A DNA stretch of 64,000 bases from Trogon surrucura (GCA_020746105.1 CM036632.1:1860001-1924000), one strand, 5' to 3'; numbered from the stretch's first letter, positions 47,691-60,260 are shown. Notes: generated by a model from the letters alone, not told the origin. Program-made: numbers and translations.

Positions 47691-47929
47691 TAATGGTCAA
47701 GCTACGGGGGGGAGCGTTCTGGGGGAGAAGCAAATTGAATGAGGCACGAGGTGGGGAGAGACGGACAGACAGAAACGGAGCGGGTCTCTGACCACCTTTC
47801 GCCGAGGTTGGGGATGGCGAGGAGGTGCTTGGGGACAGCGTGATGGTGGTGGGCAAACACGAGCAGAAGCTTGGCCCCAGGAACACCCAGGGGTGATGGC
47901 GGGGTGTCCTCTGTGAGCCTCCAATACTC

Positions 47930-48160
47930 CGTCCGTCCGTCCTTCCATCCATCCGTCCATCCATCCATCCATCCATCCATCCATCCATCCTTCCTTCCAT
48001 CCATCCATCCATCCATCCATCCATCCATCCATCCATCCATCCATCCATCCTTCCTTCCTTCCTTCCATCCATCCTTCCATCCTTCCACCCATCCTTCCAT
48101 CCATCCATCCATCCATCCACCCATCCATCCACCCATCCATCCATCCATCCTTCCACCCAC
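47930..48160. repeat. (ATCC)n tetranucleotide microsatellite with CCTT and CACC variants
   Basis: About 230 bases of CATC/TTCC units in tandem. The long minus-strand frames through it spell a Trp-Met-Asp-Gly periodic peptide and are an artefact of the repeat. The array is likely polymorphic in length. Confidence 0.97.
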
Positions 48161-51064
48161 ATGTCGAGGAGCTGGGCAGCAGGATTCCCCCTGCAGCCCC
48201 TGCCCATCCCTCCAAAGCAACAGCACTCCAGGGACAGGCTCTGAGCTGAAGGCTGACCACGGGGCAGGGACGTGCAGGCTCCCCCAGACAGGTCATCCCA
48301 CACGGGGTGCCTGGGGACCCTCGCCTGACACATGGAAGTGGTGAGCACGGAGCCCAGCTCCTCCACCCACCCATCTCCACTGTACGGCTTATACGGTTTG
48401 CTGCTCCGTGCCTGCCTGCCACTGCAGAACCAGCTTCGTCTCTCCAGCAGCACAACCTTTGCAGGCTCGAGGCTTTTGTTTTTGAAACCATCCCGAGCTC
48501 TGCCCTAATCCCTCGGAGAAGGCAGGAGAGCGCAGGATGGGAACGTCCACTCTCCCCTCGGCAGGGGCGGCCGCGGGGCCCCAGCGGCGGGACGAGCCCG
48601 CAGCCAGGCGTGCGGCGAGAGCCAGGGCTCAGGCTCCGAAAAGTCAGCGCCAGAGCAGTTTGTCTCGTTCCTTTGCCTGCCAGAGGGGAGACGAGTTCAG
48701 CTCCCACCTCCCGCTCTGGGGTTCGGCCAGGACAACCTATGCTCTGGCAGCAGCGGGTTTAGGGTGGGTGAGAGATGATGCCTCGAACCCCCCGCCGCAG
48801 GGCTGGGCGACAGTGGTGCTGCAGCCCCCTCCCACCCTGCCATCAACATCTGGGTGCGCTCACTTCGGTCCCAGCCCCTGTCTCCTGCACAAAATCCAGC
48901 TGGATACACGTCCCGGCAGCTGGACGGACACCACGAAACCCCACGCTGAGACCCCTCTGGAAGGGCTGGATTAGCAGCTCGGACATTTGGAGCAAGCCTT
49001 GTTGGGGGAGAACAATTAGAGAGGGACCACAGACCGGTCATTCGGAGATATTTTTGCTGAGATGGGATAATTAGAGAGAGGATACGGACAATAAATTTCA
49101 CACTTAACTTTCCTTGTCCAGTCGATTAGGTAATAACAGAGTTATTCTATACCTCCGCCTAAGGAGGTCCCTCCACCTTCCAAATAAAATAATTTTAAAA
49201 GCAGACCAATGAACTCACACCAATAATTGTCCCAAGGTTGGGAAAACTCAGGAGCAATGCGGTGAAAAAGAGAGAATCGGATCAAAAGGCAAGAAAACCA
49301 AAATGCTGGATGGTACCAAACGCTGAATACGTTTGAGGCTGAACACGCGTATTGTCTTAAAGCCAAACTATGTGGCTGCTAATAAGGAGATGTGCAGTTG
49401 GCCTCACAGTCATCCCTACACCTACTGAATTAAGATGATAATTCACAATGTCTGAGCCTCCTTCTCTAAGGCTCTTCTCTGCTCTAAAAAGAAAAGACGC
49501 CGTACCCAGCGCAGCGCCGGCTCCTAGCAGCCAATTTCACCCAGCATCCCCGCTCTCCCGGCTTTCTCGCCGCGGCTCTTATTTTCCTTTTTTTTCAGCA
49601 TCAGCATCTAAACATCTGGGCCGTGGTGGAGCTTAGAGCTGGAAGCGACACAATATAGTGAGAAAGGATGTTTTTGTGCTATTTCCAACCTTCCCAGAAC
49701 AGAGAACTTCAGAAACCCCTTTACAAAGGCTGCTTTCTTCCTCCACGCCACTTTGAAAAAAGGGGTGAAATCCTCAGTTATCTGCCTATACCAGGGTTGT
49801 ACGAGACAGAGACGATCAAAAAGGAGGGGGAAGGGGACGACGAGAAACATGGCCAAGTGCACTTTTTTTTTTTTTTTGGCTTTTTTGTTTGTTTGTTTTA
49901 GCTTCTTTTGGTGAAAACTGCGGGTTTGGAGCAAGTCCAGCCTCCTCTGCACTTGGGGAGGACGGAGGATCTGAACGATTTACTTAAGATCCCCACCGAC
50001 ATTTTAATTCGGTTCTCCCCCTCTATGCTAAAATTGCAGTTTCTTGCTGAAATGTTGAATGGGAGCAAAGTTGTTTGTTTTTTTTTCTAAAGAAGCTTCA
50101 CTCCTTAGCACACCCTGGGCTCAGCAACGCTGGTTGGAAAAAACCAGCCCCTCCGAGCATCCCTCCCCAGCAGCCAAAAGCCCTGAGTGGGCTCAGTGGG
50201 CACCAAGGCTGGGTCAGGAACGGAGGCAAAGACTTGTCCCAATTTCCCTCCTCCACCCAGAAAAGCTCATGAAAAAGATTAAGGGTCATGACCGGGGTCT
50301 CCTCAAACTCTGCAGCCAAACACGAGGGTGATGCTCAGCTCAGACCCCGCTTCTCCCACCCGTCTGGGTGCTCCTGCGGGTGTTGCACCTGCGGGACAGA
50401 CACCAAAGATGATGTGGGTCCTGCTCCCCTCCTCTTTGTCCTCGCCCCGGGACGAGAGGTTGCTCTGGCTCCGAGTGAGCTCAGTTTTGAGCCTGTTCGG
50501 GAGGGGGCTGCCAGAAGGAGCAGCGCTGCCAAGCCCGATGCAACGCGGTTGTTTCGGGAGGTGGAGTCTGTCTCGCTGGCCTGCGGGATGCATTGGCCAG
50601 GGCTCAGCTATGTCTCCGAGATCTTGCCTGAAGGAAGCCCGACGTTTTTACCTCCTTCCACAGATCCCCACGGCTAATCCCCCGCTGCCTGGGGGCACAC
50701 CCCCATTTCCAGCTAGCCTCCAGTTTGGGATCTGGATCCTTTTTGCCTCCCCTGCTCCCCAGCCCACCAGCAAACACTTGTGCAAAGCATCTTGTCCCCA
50801 AAGGGAAAGCTCTTGGCTTGCTCTCTTTCCCCCAATTTTGCTCCTCTGTTGTACAGAGGAGCCAGTGTAGAGCTGTCAGCAAAGTCCAGCTCCACCTTCC
50901 TCCTCCAAGCGCCCAGTCATCCTCAGGGGGCTCCAGCTCAATCCCTTGGTCCTCAAAGGCTGAGCTCCAGGTGTACCCCCAGCCTTGAGAAGACTCCCAG
51001 CTGCACGCCCTCTGCTCCTTCTCCCACCTCGCTCTCTCTTTTGAGGTACAGCCCCTTGTCCAGA
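48161..51064. other. non-coding, GC-rich then AT-rich
   Basis: The part at 48.2-49.0 kb is GC-rich with CpG clusters near 48560-48640. The block 49040-49200 is AT-rich with repeated GGATAATTAGAGAGAGGATA-like text and GGTAATAACAGAGTTATT. No exon is recognised. Confidence 0.45.
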
Positions 51065-51362
51065 AATCACAGACCCATAGAATCGCTAAGGTTGGAAAAG
51101 ACCTCTAAGATCATCTCGTCCGACCGTCAACCCAACAGCGCTGCGATCACTAAACCATGTCCCCAGAGGGTCACTTCTACACGTTTTTTGAACACCTCCA
51201 GGGATGGTGACTCCCCCGCTGCCCTGGGAAGCCCGTTCCAATGTCTCACCACCTTTCCAGTAAAGATTTTTTCTCCTAATATCCAATCTAAACCTCTCCT
51301 GGTGCGACTTGAGCCCATTTCCTCTTGTTACCTGGGAGAAAGGACCAACACCCACCTCCCTT
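51065..51362 (-). mobile_element. CR1 LINE 3' fragment
   Basis: It begins 'aaatcacagacccatagaat' and 'aaggttggaaaagacctcta', through 'gaacacctccagggatggtg' and 'tccaatctaaacctctcctg' to 'cccatttcctcttgttacct'. Confidence 0.9.
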
Positions 51363-54300
51363 CTTCCTGCTTTCAGGTGTGCTTGGAAACACCAGGTTTT
51401 ATTGCCACGCAAAGCTGCACCCCACAGCTGCTTAAGGCATCACCCAGACAGCGCGAGCAGCGCTAAGGAGAAAGGGACAACACGGATAAAGCCACCCTGG
51501 CCGAGCTTCTGACTGTCCAGAGAATCCTTACGGCGGTACCCGCACGTGGAGAGGCGGCCAAGCGTCCCCATCACACCCCGGCCCCTGCCATCGCTGTGGG
51601 ACAGTCCCTGAGGGTGCAGAACTCCCGGCACAACCCTGGAGCAGCAGCACAAGGCCGAGTGAACACAAACTGGGGGGGCTTTGGCCCCATTTTGCAGAAG
51701 GCAGCGCCGCACACACCTGCCTGCCCGGGGCACAGCGGCCACGGGGTCTCTGCCTGCAGCAGCACCGGGTACCAAACCGGGCAGAGATGCAGAGAAGGAG
51801 AGTGAGCCCCAGTCCTGCGACATCACTTTTCTAGCAAATCTCTTTTTTTTTTTTTCAGGCAGCCTCAGAGTCAGAAGAACATATTTTATCATATACATAA
51901 TCTCGAAGAAAAAAGAAAAAAAACCCTCGCCTTCTAGATTCCCAGACAGTACACTCAGCATCCTCACGCTACTGATGTAATCCTGGAGAAAGGTCCCCTG
52001 GGCTCAGCCTTGCTCAGCCTAAACTGTGCTGAGCCCTCGGCTTCAGCCCCTCGCCTGCACATGGGGGTGGGCGAGCACCCCCAGCCCCTCGGTCCTGCGC
52101 CGCTGCGATACCCCGGGCATGACTTACGGACCTGTTTATACACTTGTTGAGTGTCTGCTTTCACTCTGCACCCACGGGGAACATTAATAGCTTAGCAAAG
52201 CTCTTTGCTAACACTATTCTCGTCCTTCGTGTTCAGCTGCAATAAAAAGTCATCAGGAATAAAACTGACGTCACAATAAACAGGAATAACCCCAACGCGG
52301 CGGGTTCTGCATAAGCAGGTGCCCACCTCCAACCCTGACGGTTTTGCCATTAACGAAAGGCGACTGCCAGGCAAACCCCGAGCTGAGGTGCAACAAGTGG
52401 AACGCAAGACAAGTCGGTGGCGTGACGCCAGGGTGCATATTTGACCCAAATTGCTCAAACTACAGCTGGTTGAGTGATTCACCGCGTCCAGCCCCATCAA
52501 TGGGCCTGGCCTGGCTCTCTGTTTGTGACTTGTCTCCGGAGAGACGGCGGGTTTCTTTGTTTGGTTTGTACGAACGCCTCGGTTATTCGGGGAACCGTGA
52601 CACACGCTGTGGGAACATTGGCCGGCTGCTCCTGGAGAAGATGCACATGGTGGATCCATATTTGGACCTGGCTGCTCAGCTCCTCTGGGAACCCTCCTGC
52701 TCTCGCCTGACCTCAGGAGCATCCCTCGTGTCTTCGTGTGACCCGTAACTCTGCCCTGCTCCCCAGCTCACCTGGCACGACGAGAGCAACGGCCAAGAGG
52801 GTGATGCCTGAGGTGTGTAGATGGAAGAGATCTGTAAGGACTTGGCTGGATCTCAAGCATCCCTCTAGCCCGGTGTCTGGTTTTCGAGGGATGGGTACCA
52901 CTGGAGCACCAGGAGGGAAGAGGCCACCCCACGGTGCCTCCTGCCACCTCACCCGGTCCTGCCGTCGTTAAAGCCACTGCAGTTGGAGAGGGGAAGAGTC
53001 AATAAAGAGAGCCCGGCCACTGGCTGCGACATTCCCTCTGCACTAAAGAAAACCATGCCCTGAATACTTGAAATACAAAAATCTCAACCTGGGATCATTT
53101 TTTTTTTCCCTTTTTGAGCCAATTTGTGGTAAGAAAAATCCGCCAGGCTTCAGGACCAGCTGGAGGAAGGAGATGAAACCAATTAGATACCATCGGAGCG
53201 GCTGTTTCATGCCCTTCCAGGCTGGAATTGGCTCTTTTCTCCCAATGAACTCTCCGTAACGTGGAGCACTGCCTTCAAGGGGTTTGGAAATACCCAACAC
53301 AAATATCTCCAGAGCTGCTGGCATTTCCCTGTGTCAGTAACTCCATCCCCAAGCTGGGAGACTCCTGCTCCCTACTCAGGACCATCTCAGTTGCTCCAGG
53401 TGCAGACCAAAGCATCCTTGCTCCTTCTCCTTCCAAGCAGGTTTTCCAACAGGAAAAAAAACCACCTTTTCCCCCAAAATGGGAATTTCCCCAGGAAGCA
53501 GCCAAAGTCAGAGAAACTCTCCTTATCCGTCTTGCCATCCCAACCACCTAAAAACGCACATTTCATTTTCTTGGCCAGTAAAACCAGAAGCCAACACCTC
53601 ATCCCTGCTGCAACGCTGGCCAAGCCTTGTCCACCCCGTAGACTCACATGGAGCCACCAGGGCAGCTTCGAAGCTGTTTGGGCTTTGCTGCAACCCCAGA
53701 TCTGGGGGTTAAGTCCCAATTCAAGATGCTCAGCCCTTCCAAATGTGGCCAGAGCAAGATTTTTGGACTCCTGAAGCGGGGCTGATGGTCGTGCGGCAGA
53801 GAAGCTGATGGGGAGGTGGGCGTGGTGGTGAGCCTCAGCACCCAGCCCAAGCCAACCCCATGGGAGCACCAGCCCCACCCCAAATCCATCTGGGTTTTTT
53901 GGGACACACACACACACACACAGACCTTCCACCACTTTGCGAGGGGCTCAGCCTCGCCCCCGGGGCCAGAGCTGAGCCGCCGGCTCCGCAGATGGCAAAT
54001 TGACATGAAAAAAAAAAAGAAATGCTGAAAAATGGAAAAGCAACAAAATGCTACACAGTTGCCTGTCCCTTTCGATTCAGTTTTTGGTCAACTAAATTGT
54101 TATTGAGCAAGGCAAGCTGCGTCAAAAATGTACTTTAATGAAGTGCAGCAGGGGCTCTGGTATTATTTCCCAAGCTCCACTAAGGTTTTAATCCCCCAGC
54201 TCTCCAAGCCACTGCGCGACATATGCTTTAAAGAGGATATTTTTTGCTCCCTGGTATTTCACGCATGTTATATTTTAAAGGCTGCTGCCAGCTTAGTTTA

Positions 54301-55360
54301 GCCCCAAAATGCCGGTGTCGCTCGGGGGATGGAGAAGACGAGGGTGGGGGGAAATACTCCAGTAAAGTGATTAAAAAAATCATCCCAGAGCTTGAGTCTC
54401 CTTGTGTCCCCACCAGCAAGTTGTCCAAAAAGAACTGGGAAAGGTCCAAAAACGTTACTGGGGGATGTTGGTGGTGAAGAGCATCCTCCACACCCAGCCT
54501 CCCCCTCGAGCCCAGCGCCGATCCGGCCACCGAGGACAATCCCAGGGAGCTGCCCAGGCACCAGGAATGGACTTCGTTAATTAGTCCTGGCTTATCTCAA
54601 GCAAACTTTCTGCTCTGTTTGGTTAAGACTGGCCTGGAGTGACTAATATCTGCAGCCGGGAGGAAAAGCCCTCCTGGCACCTCTCCTCTTGCCTGGGAGA
54701 GCCCCGCTCAGGGAGATATTAAAGGCTTTTGTTTCCAGGAGCTGTCAAACCCCTCACCTTTCACAAGCACTAAAACGGCCAAGGGAAAAAAAATGTATGT
54801 GAGTGGGATAATAATTTTTAACTCATAAATCTGAGCTCGTAAATCAAGGACTGATGGAGCAGTTGTTGTAATGTCTCGTGAGTTAACATTCGAGGTTTTC
54901 TTTCACCTGAGGAAAAGGAAAAAAAACACCCAAGTCTCTGCCCTTCCACTCCAGAGATTGCTATAAATCACCTTAATGTTACGCTCTCGCTCTTAAACAG
55001 ACCAAAAGCATGAGCGTGGGGAACAGATAGTGAAACTGGGTAATTCAAAAAGTACAGTACTGGGGAAAAAAAAAAATAACCACAACCAACAGACCCAAGT
55101 CATTCCCGCCCTGCTCCTGCACTCCGAGAAACTCATCCCCAGGGACTGAAGCCAAGCCTCGGTCCTGGTCCTGCCGGGGCGCTGAGCTCGGCGAGAATGC
55201 GGGGACAGCTCGGCTGCTGCACCCCAAGATGGGAGGTAATGGGTGAGGAGCTGGCCCTGGCCACCCCGCAGAGGGGACGCTGGCACAGCCGGGGTTGTCA
55301 CCCACCTGCTAATGAAGCCCCATCACCCCAGGTCTCTCCTGGGAGGGCTACGGTGAGAAG
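51363..55360. other. non-coding, nothing gene-like
   Basis: Mixed sequence with a (CA)n run at 53906-53922 and short poly(A)/poly(T) tracts. AT-rich candidate elements at 54040-54290 and 54800-54900 are noted separately or within findings. Confidence 0.45.
54040..54290. promoter_or_regulatory. candidate conserved non-coding element
   Basis: AT-rich with TCAACTAAATTGTTATTGAG (SOX-like ATTGTTATTG), GTACTTTAATGAAGTG and CATGTTATATTTTAAAGG. There is no open frame or repeat. Confidence 0.35.
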
Positions 55361-55371
55361 TAAGGAAGACG

Positions 55372-55592
55372 GAACAGGTTGCCCAGAGAGGTGGTGGAGA
55401 CCCCATCCCTGGAGACATTCAAGGTCAGGCTTGATGGGGCTCTGAGCAACCTGATCCAGTTAAAGGTGTCCCTGCTCACTGCAGGGGGTTGGACCAGATG
55501 ACCTTTAAAGGTCCCTTCCAGCCCAACGCATTCTGTGACTCCATGATTCTATGATTCTAAGATTTCTATGATTCTATGACTCCACGACTCTA
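55372..55592 (+). mobile_element. CR1 LINE 3' end with expanded tail
   Basis: 'aggttgcccagagaggtggt', 'ccctggagacattcaaggtc', 'gcagggggttggaccagatg', 'ggtcccttccagcccaacgc', then several copies of the ATTCTATG tail unit. It is well preserved. Confidence 0.93.
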
Positions 55593-57700
55593 GGATGAGA
55601 AAAGATGAAGGGGGGAAAAAACCCATGCAGCTGCGCACTGGGCTGTGTCCGCATGCCGATTCTGGCTCTCCCCAAGTTACAAAATGTTGACCTGTTCGTT
55701 TTTTTTTGCCGCAATTTTACCTGGTTTGGATAAGAAGGGTAAAGCTCAGCAGATCTGAACCTTGTCTCCCAAATGCTGGAGGTGCTTTTGACCCTCACCC
55801 AGAGGTTCTCCCACCTCCACCATCACTGCACCCAGTGCAGCGGGGAGCAGACCCTCGCTGCTCTCACCCCAGGGGTCCAAAGGGTCCCCAGCAGCTGCCA
55901 CCCCGTCCCCAAACCAGTGATGAGGAGCTGGCGTGGAAGATGCCGAACGGTGGGTTGGGGAGGCTGCGGAGCACCGTGAGGAGGAGGAGGAGGAGGAAGG
56001 CATTGGCATGCAGAGCACAAGTGCATGGCACCCTCCCCTGCCTAATCCAGCGGGTTCAAAGCAGCCGGACGGTGCCGGGCGCAGCTGCGGCGTCTGAGCT
56101 TCAACAGGTGACAGCTCAGCTGTCCCTCTCCCCAAGGGGCTGCTGACTCCGAAGGGGGGCTGGCGTGGGGGCCACTGGGTCCCCAACACTCCAGCCAGCT
56201 CCATCCTTCCCTTGGGAAACCGCCTGCACCTCCCCTGTGCAGCTCCACACGGCGCCCGACCGGCCGACGGCGTGTCCCGGCGGGATGGGGCAAGGCCGCC
56301 GGGAGCGTGAGTTGTCCAACACCCTCCTCAATAAAAAATGCTCTGACTCGCTGCGACCGTCCCTGGTCCCGGGGCATCCAGCAACAAGACTGGAAGAGGT
56401 CTTTTGGGCAAAGCCAGGTGAGCCTCTGCGCGTCTAGTGAAGGGATTGTTATTTCTGCTCCCAACTGCCTGGTTCCCCTCTGGAGGCTGCACGAGCAGAA
56501 GAGACCATCTGCCACCGGCCGGGTCAAAACGCAGCGAAGGGCAGAGGAATGTGGCACAAACATTTGTGCCTGCCCAGGGTATCCTGGCCAAAATCCCCAG
56601 CCAAAATATTTCCCCACCAGCTCCAGCTGGGCACGACCAGTTGGATCGAGAGCTCGCTCACCTCCGCGCGTGCGAGAAAAACCGATTAAAAGACTCAAAA
56701 GTGGAGGTGCCGGGGGGGGCAGGTCCGTGCAACCCCTCATCGCCAACACCCTGCTCAGGTCCTCATTACTGTTGTCTGAGCAGCACCATTCTTCACGCAG
56801 ACCCCGTTCCCCACTGTTAATTTCTACTCATCTGCATATTTTATTGAAAATTAAAATCCTTTCTGCATTTTTCCCAGGGCTCGGCCGCGAACGATCTTTT
56901 CTCGCGGCTCCACTTGACTCCAATTAGTCGGGATAACAAAGCTGCCGCTGTTGGAGGATTATTGACAAACGCTCAAGGAAAAAAGAAAAAAAAAAAAATG
57001 CCATGAGAATAGTCTATTAAAATGACAGTTTTTTAAGCCGGGAAACGAAACCGCCCGGCAATTAACAGTGCTGGGGAGGCATGGAAAATACCAATTCTTC
57101 GGGGTTTTTTTTGATGGCATTTCTATTGATTAGCCCTCTTGTCGTGCCTCGGTCACCATCAGCATCCTTTGCTGAGCGTGACGCCGCTGCAGCCACCCCG
57201 GGGACGGCAGGGACATCGGCACCCGCCACCGCAGGAACGCGGCGAAGCCAGGGGCGTGGAGATCCACCCCGTAAAAGAGAGGCAGCCCCTGTCCCAGCCA
57301 CCCCCCGGGGACACTGCCCGTTTCCCAGGGCTCGGGCTTGTGATGAGCTGCCCCTGGATACAGTTCCCATGGGCGCCCATCAGCGCCGGGCTCCTGCCCC
57401 TCAAAACCTGCTCGGTGCAGCTGCAACTACGGCACAAAAGGACTGAGGAGCATTGAGAGCAGCACAACTCGTTCACTGATAACTCCTTAATGGCGTTTCA
57501 TATTTTTTTGCCTGGTATTTTTTTTTTTAAAAAAAAAATAAATCAAAGAATAGAGGGGGTAAAAATGAAGCATACTTGATAAAGGGCAGCAAGTGTTATC
57601 CCTGGGGGGAAAAAAAACAAACCCAAAACAACAAAAAAACAAACCCACAAACCAAAGGAAAAAAAAAAACAACACCCACCAACTCACAGAGCTTTTTTTC
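55593..57700. other. non-coding, GC-rich with one AT-rich block
   Basis: A short (GAG)n run lies at 55979-55998. The segment 56815-57030 is AT-rich and motif-dense (CATCTGCATATTTTATTG, CTCCAATTAGTCGGG). No exon is recognised. Confidence 0.45.
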
Positions 57701-57714
57701 TTTCATAGGTGGCT

Positions 57715-58140
57715 CGGACAGCTGGCTCTTTAAATATTAATCAGGGGCTCATTGATATGCAAATATGGTAAGAGGGAATAATGCTCTCGCAGCTGCGCAG
57801 CCCCCAGCAGCCCCGGCCGAGTGTTGGCCTCCTCTCCACCATGAATGGAAATATCTGAGGACACAGGTGCAGGGAGCCGACCGCGAGCAAGATCCCGCTT
57901 AATAAGGTAATTTGTGAGCGATGCTCTATAGAGACGAACCGGAGCAATCTTTTACCACTTGACAGTATCTGACCACTAAACAAGGTGTTAATCTTATAAT
58001 TGTGGTGTTGACTGTTCCCTAGCGCAGCGCTCCTGGCCTTTTGCCCTGACACTTGGCCAGTTAAAATCAACTGAACTGACAGGTCGGACGCGCGCCAACC
58101 GATCGGCGATAAATTATTTATTGTTCTATTTCCAGAATAA
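57715..58140. promoter_or_regulatory. candidate enhancer with SOX-POU composite site
   Basis: An AT-rich, repeat-free block. At 57750-57764 it carries CATTGATATGCAAAT, one mismatch from the SOX2-POU composite consensus (C-A/T-TTGT-C/T-ATGCAAAT), with a perfect octamer half ATGCAAAT at 57757-57764. Flanking motifs are TTAAATATTAATCAG, AAGGTAATTTGTGAG, AGGTGTTAATC and AAATTATTTATTGTTC. The regulatory role is inferred from motifs. Confidence 0.45.
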
Positions 58141-58697
58141 CAAGTAAACAGGAAAGACGGGGCATCCCGCAGAGAGAAAACCAGTTTGGATGCTCATCAC
58201 TGGGACAGAGCTGTGTTGCTCCGCGTGGGCCCGCCCCCGTCCCCTGCGGGGCTGCGCTGAGTGACCGCGCTCCTCGGCTCTCACCTCTGTCTGCCGGGCA
58301 GGTGACAGCATCCCACGTTGCCCAAGCAAAGCTGTCTCCACTGAAGGGGCTGGCGGTAGCCTCTGCGTCCAGGGACTTGCAGGTGGGGTTTTGGGGTGTC
58401 ACCTCCTGCTCCTCACGCAGCTCCTGATACCCACCGTCCTCTTCAGTGAGCTGGGGACCAAGAAGAGAGACCGGAGATGTCAAAGCCTGCTGTGGACATC
58501 ACCGCTGGGTGTCTGCTGGCTCCCTCGGCTGCACCGTGCGGTGCCTGGGGAGGTGGACCATGCTGTGGGTGGCAAATGTGAGCTCCCCAGCCCAGGGACC
58601 TTGGCCCAGCACCATGTCCTCACTCCGAGGCCATCTGTGCTGCTGTGGTGCTCATGGGGAGACAACTGGGGAGGAGGGTCAGAGCCTTCATCAGCAT

Positions 58698-59000
58698 TTC
58701 ATAGAGTCACAGGATGTTCAGGGTTGTAAGGGACCTCTAGAGATCACCCAGTCCAACCCCTGCCAGAGCAGGTCACCCAGGGCAGGTCCTACAAGAACGC
58801 GTCCAGATGGGGTCTGAAAGTCTCCAGAGCAGGAGACTCCACACCCTCTCTGGGCAGCCTGGGCCAGGGCTCCGGCACCTGCACAGGGAAGAAGTTTTTG
58901 TGGAACCTCTTACGCTCCAGTTTGCATCTGCTGCCCCTTGTCCTATCACTGGACATCCCCGAGAAGAGCAACAACCAGCGCCCATAAGTACCTGTAGGGC
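58698..59000 (-). mobile_element. CR1 LINE 3' fragment
   Basis: It begins 'ttcatagagtcacaggatgt', 'ggacctctagagatcaccca', 'ccaacccctgccagagcagg', through 'gtctccagagcaggagactc' and 'ctgggcagcctgggccaggg' to 'ctgctgccccttgtcctatc'. Confidence 0.93.
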
Positions 59001-59429
59001 TCCACTCAGACATGTTGCTCTCTTGCTTTTAGCAGAGATGGGTCTACGGACCAGGGAAAGGGAAGGTCCTTGGTGAGGGCACTAAGGGAAGCACCCTCCA
59101 CCACCACCCACCATAACCCAACGTGCTGCACTGCTCACTTAAACGTTCGGTCCCTCTTGCCACGCTGCTTGGGAAGGGATGCTCTTGCCACATCCCACTC
59201 CCACCTCTCGGGGCAGAGCTGGCCTCGGGCCACAGCTCTTTCCTCCAGGACCAGCTCGGTGGAGGCTCACTGGGGCTGCTCCATCCCCTGTGGGACACCA
59301 CAGACACATCCTGCCCCTTCCGTAGCGGCGAGAGGAAACGAGCACCGGGGCTGTGGATACGCAGATTAATATTTAAGATTTGCCTCCCGTGGTTGCCATC
59401 CTCCTTTTTTTTCCCTGCCAGCCTCCTGG

Positions 59430-59770
59430 TGATGAATGACCCCGGGCGGGTACCGCCGGTACCAGCCGCAGGCAGCTGCCAGGATATTTTTCCCCGGCTG
59501 GGCGCTGCAGATGGCAGCTCCGCCGCCGAGCCCGCAGCTGCAGGCTCCCCGCTCGCCCCGCCGCAGCCGGCGCCTGCCCGCCCGCCCCACAAAGGGACAG
59601 AAATTAATTAGAGAAAAAAGAGCAAAGCGGGAGGGGACGGTGGGACGTCTCGAGGAGCCGACCCAGCCACCCACGGCTCGCCCCGCGACCGGCACCAGCG
59701 AGTCCCCAGCTGGGCGAGCGCTCGCAGCGCCCGAGGGGTCTCGGGGCAAGGGTTGTCCCCGCGGTGTGGT
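59430..59770. promoter_or_regulatory. orphan CpG island
   Basis: About 340 bases with dense CG dinucleotides (CCGCCGCCGAGCCCG, CCCCGCCGCAGCCGGCGCC, CGAGCGCTCGCAGCGCCCGAG). GCAGATGGCAGC occurs on the plus strand (59504-59515). No protein start or domain is recognised. It resembles a promoter island for an unseen transcript. Confidence 0.4.
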
Positions 59771-60029
59771 CCTTCCCAAAGGAGCTGAAGGCCTTCCCGG
59801 AGACAGGGAGAAGCACAACTTCTCACTCTTCCCTTCTGACTCCATTTTCAAGTTCTCTGGAGTCGGTTCTTGGCCTCTGGGTCCCTCTCAGGGGGCAAAG
59901 CTCGGCTCCTGCCCTGCAGCTACAGCCCCTGTAGGTGTGCGGGTGCTACAAGCGCCCCAGCTACGGGCTGCCCCTCCATTCGCAGACGGGCCAGATCACC
60001 TCGGAGACTGAAGCCGTATAAATCCAGTC

Positions 60030-60260
60030 ACCTCTGAATCTGCTGAAAGTTTTGCAAACCCCTTTTAGCCCGCATAAGTTACTTTGTTCCAGGAGATAAG
60101 AACAACTCTACTTAGCCTCACAGATTGGCCTTTTGTTTCCAAAGTACATTGACCTGCCTTAGCATCTCAGCACTCGCATTATTATTGATAACGAATGACT
60201 AACGCTAAATTGCTACTAACAATTATTGTTATTTCACACATACGGGATTTGCCTCTTCCA
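60030..60260. promoter_or_regulatory. candidate conserved non-coding element with inverted SOX sites
   Basis: AT-rich and repeat-free. AACAATTATTGTT at 60218-60230 is two SOX cores facing each other across one base. CCTTTTGTTTCCAAAGTACATTG (60130-60152 region) adds further SOX/TCF-like cores. No open frame. Confidence 0.38.

Noticed and set aside
47930..48160. CRISPR-like direct repeats
   Set aside because: The units are four bases with no spacers; it is a simple-sequence array in a vertebrate genome.
47659..48707. Minus-strand frames of 264-336 codons with a Trp-Met-Asp-Gly periodic peptide
   Set aside because: They are read straight through the ATCC microsatellite; the periodic peptide is a product of the repeat, and the flanks show no domain or splice evidence.
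59436..60011. 191-codon plus-strand frame in the 59.4 kb CpG island
   Set aside because: Pro/Arg/Ala-biased, with no domain and no splice-bounded continuation. Kept only as an orphan CpG island.
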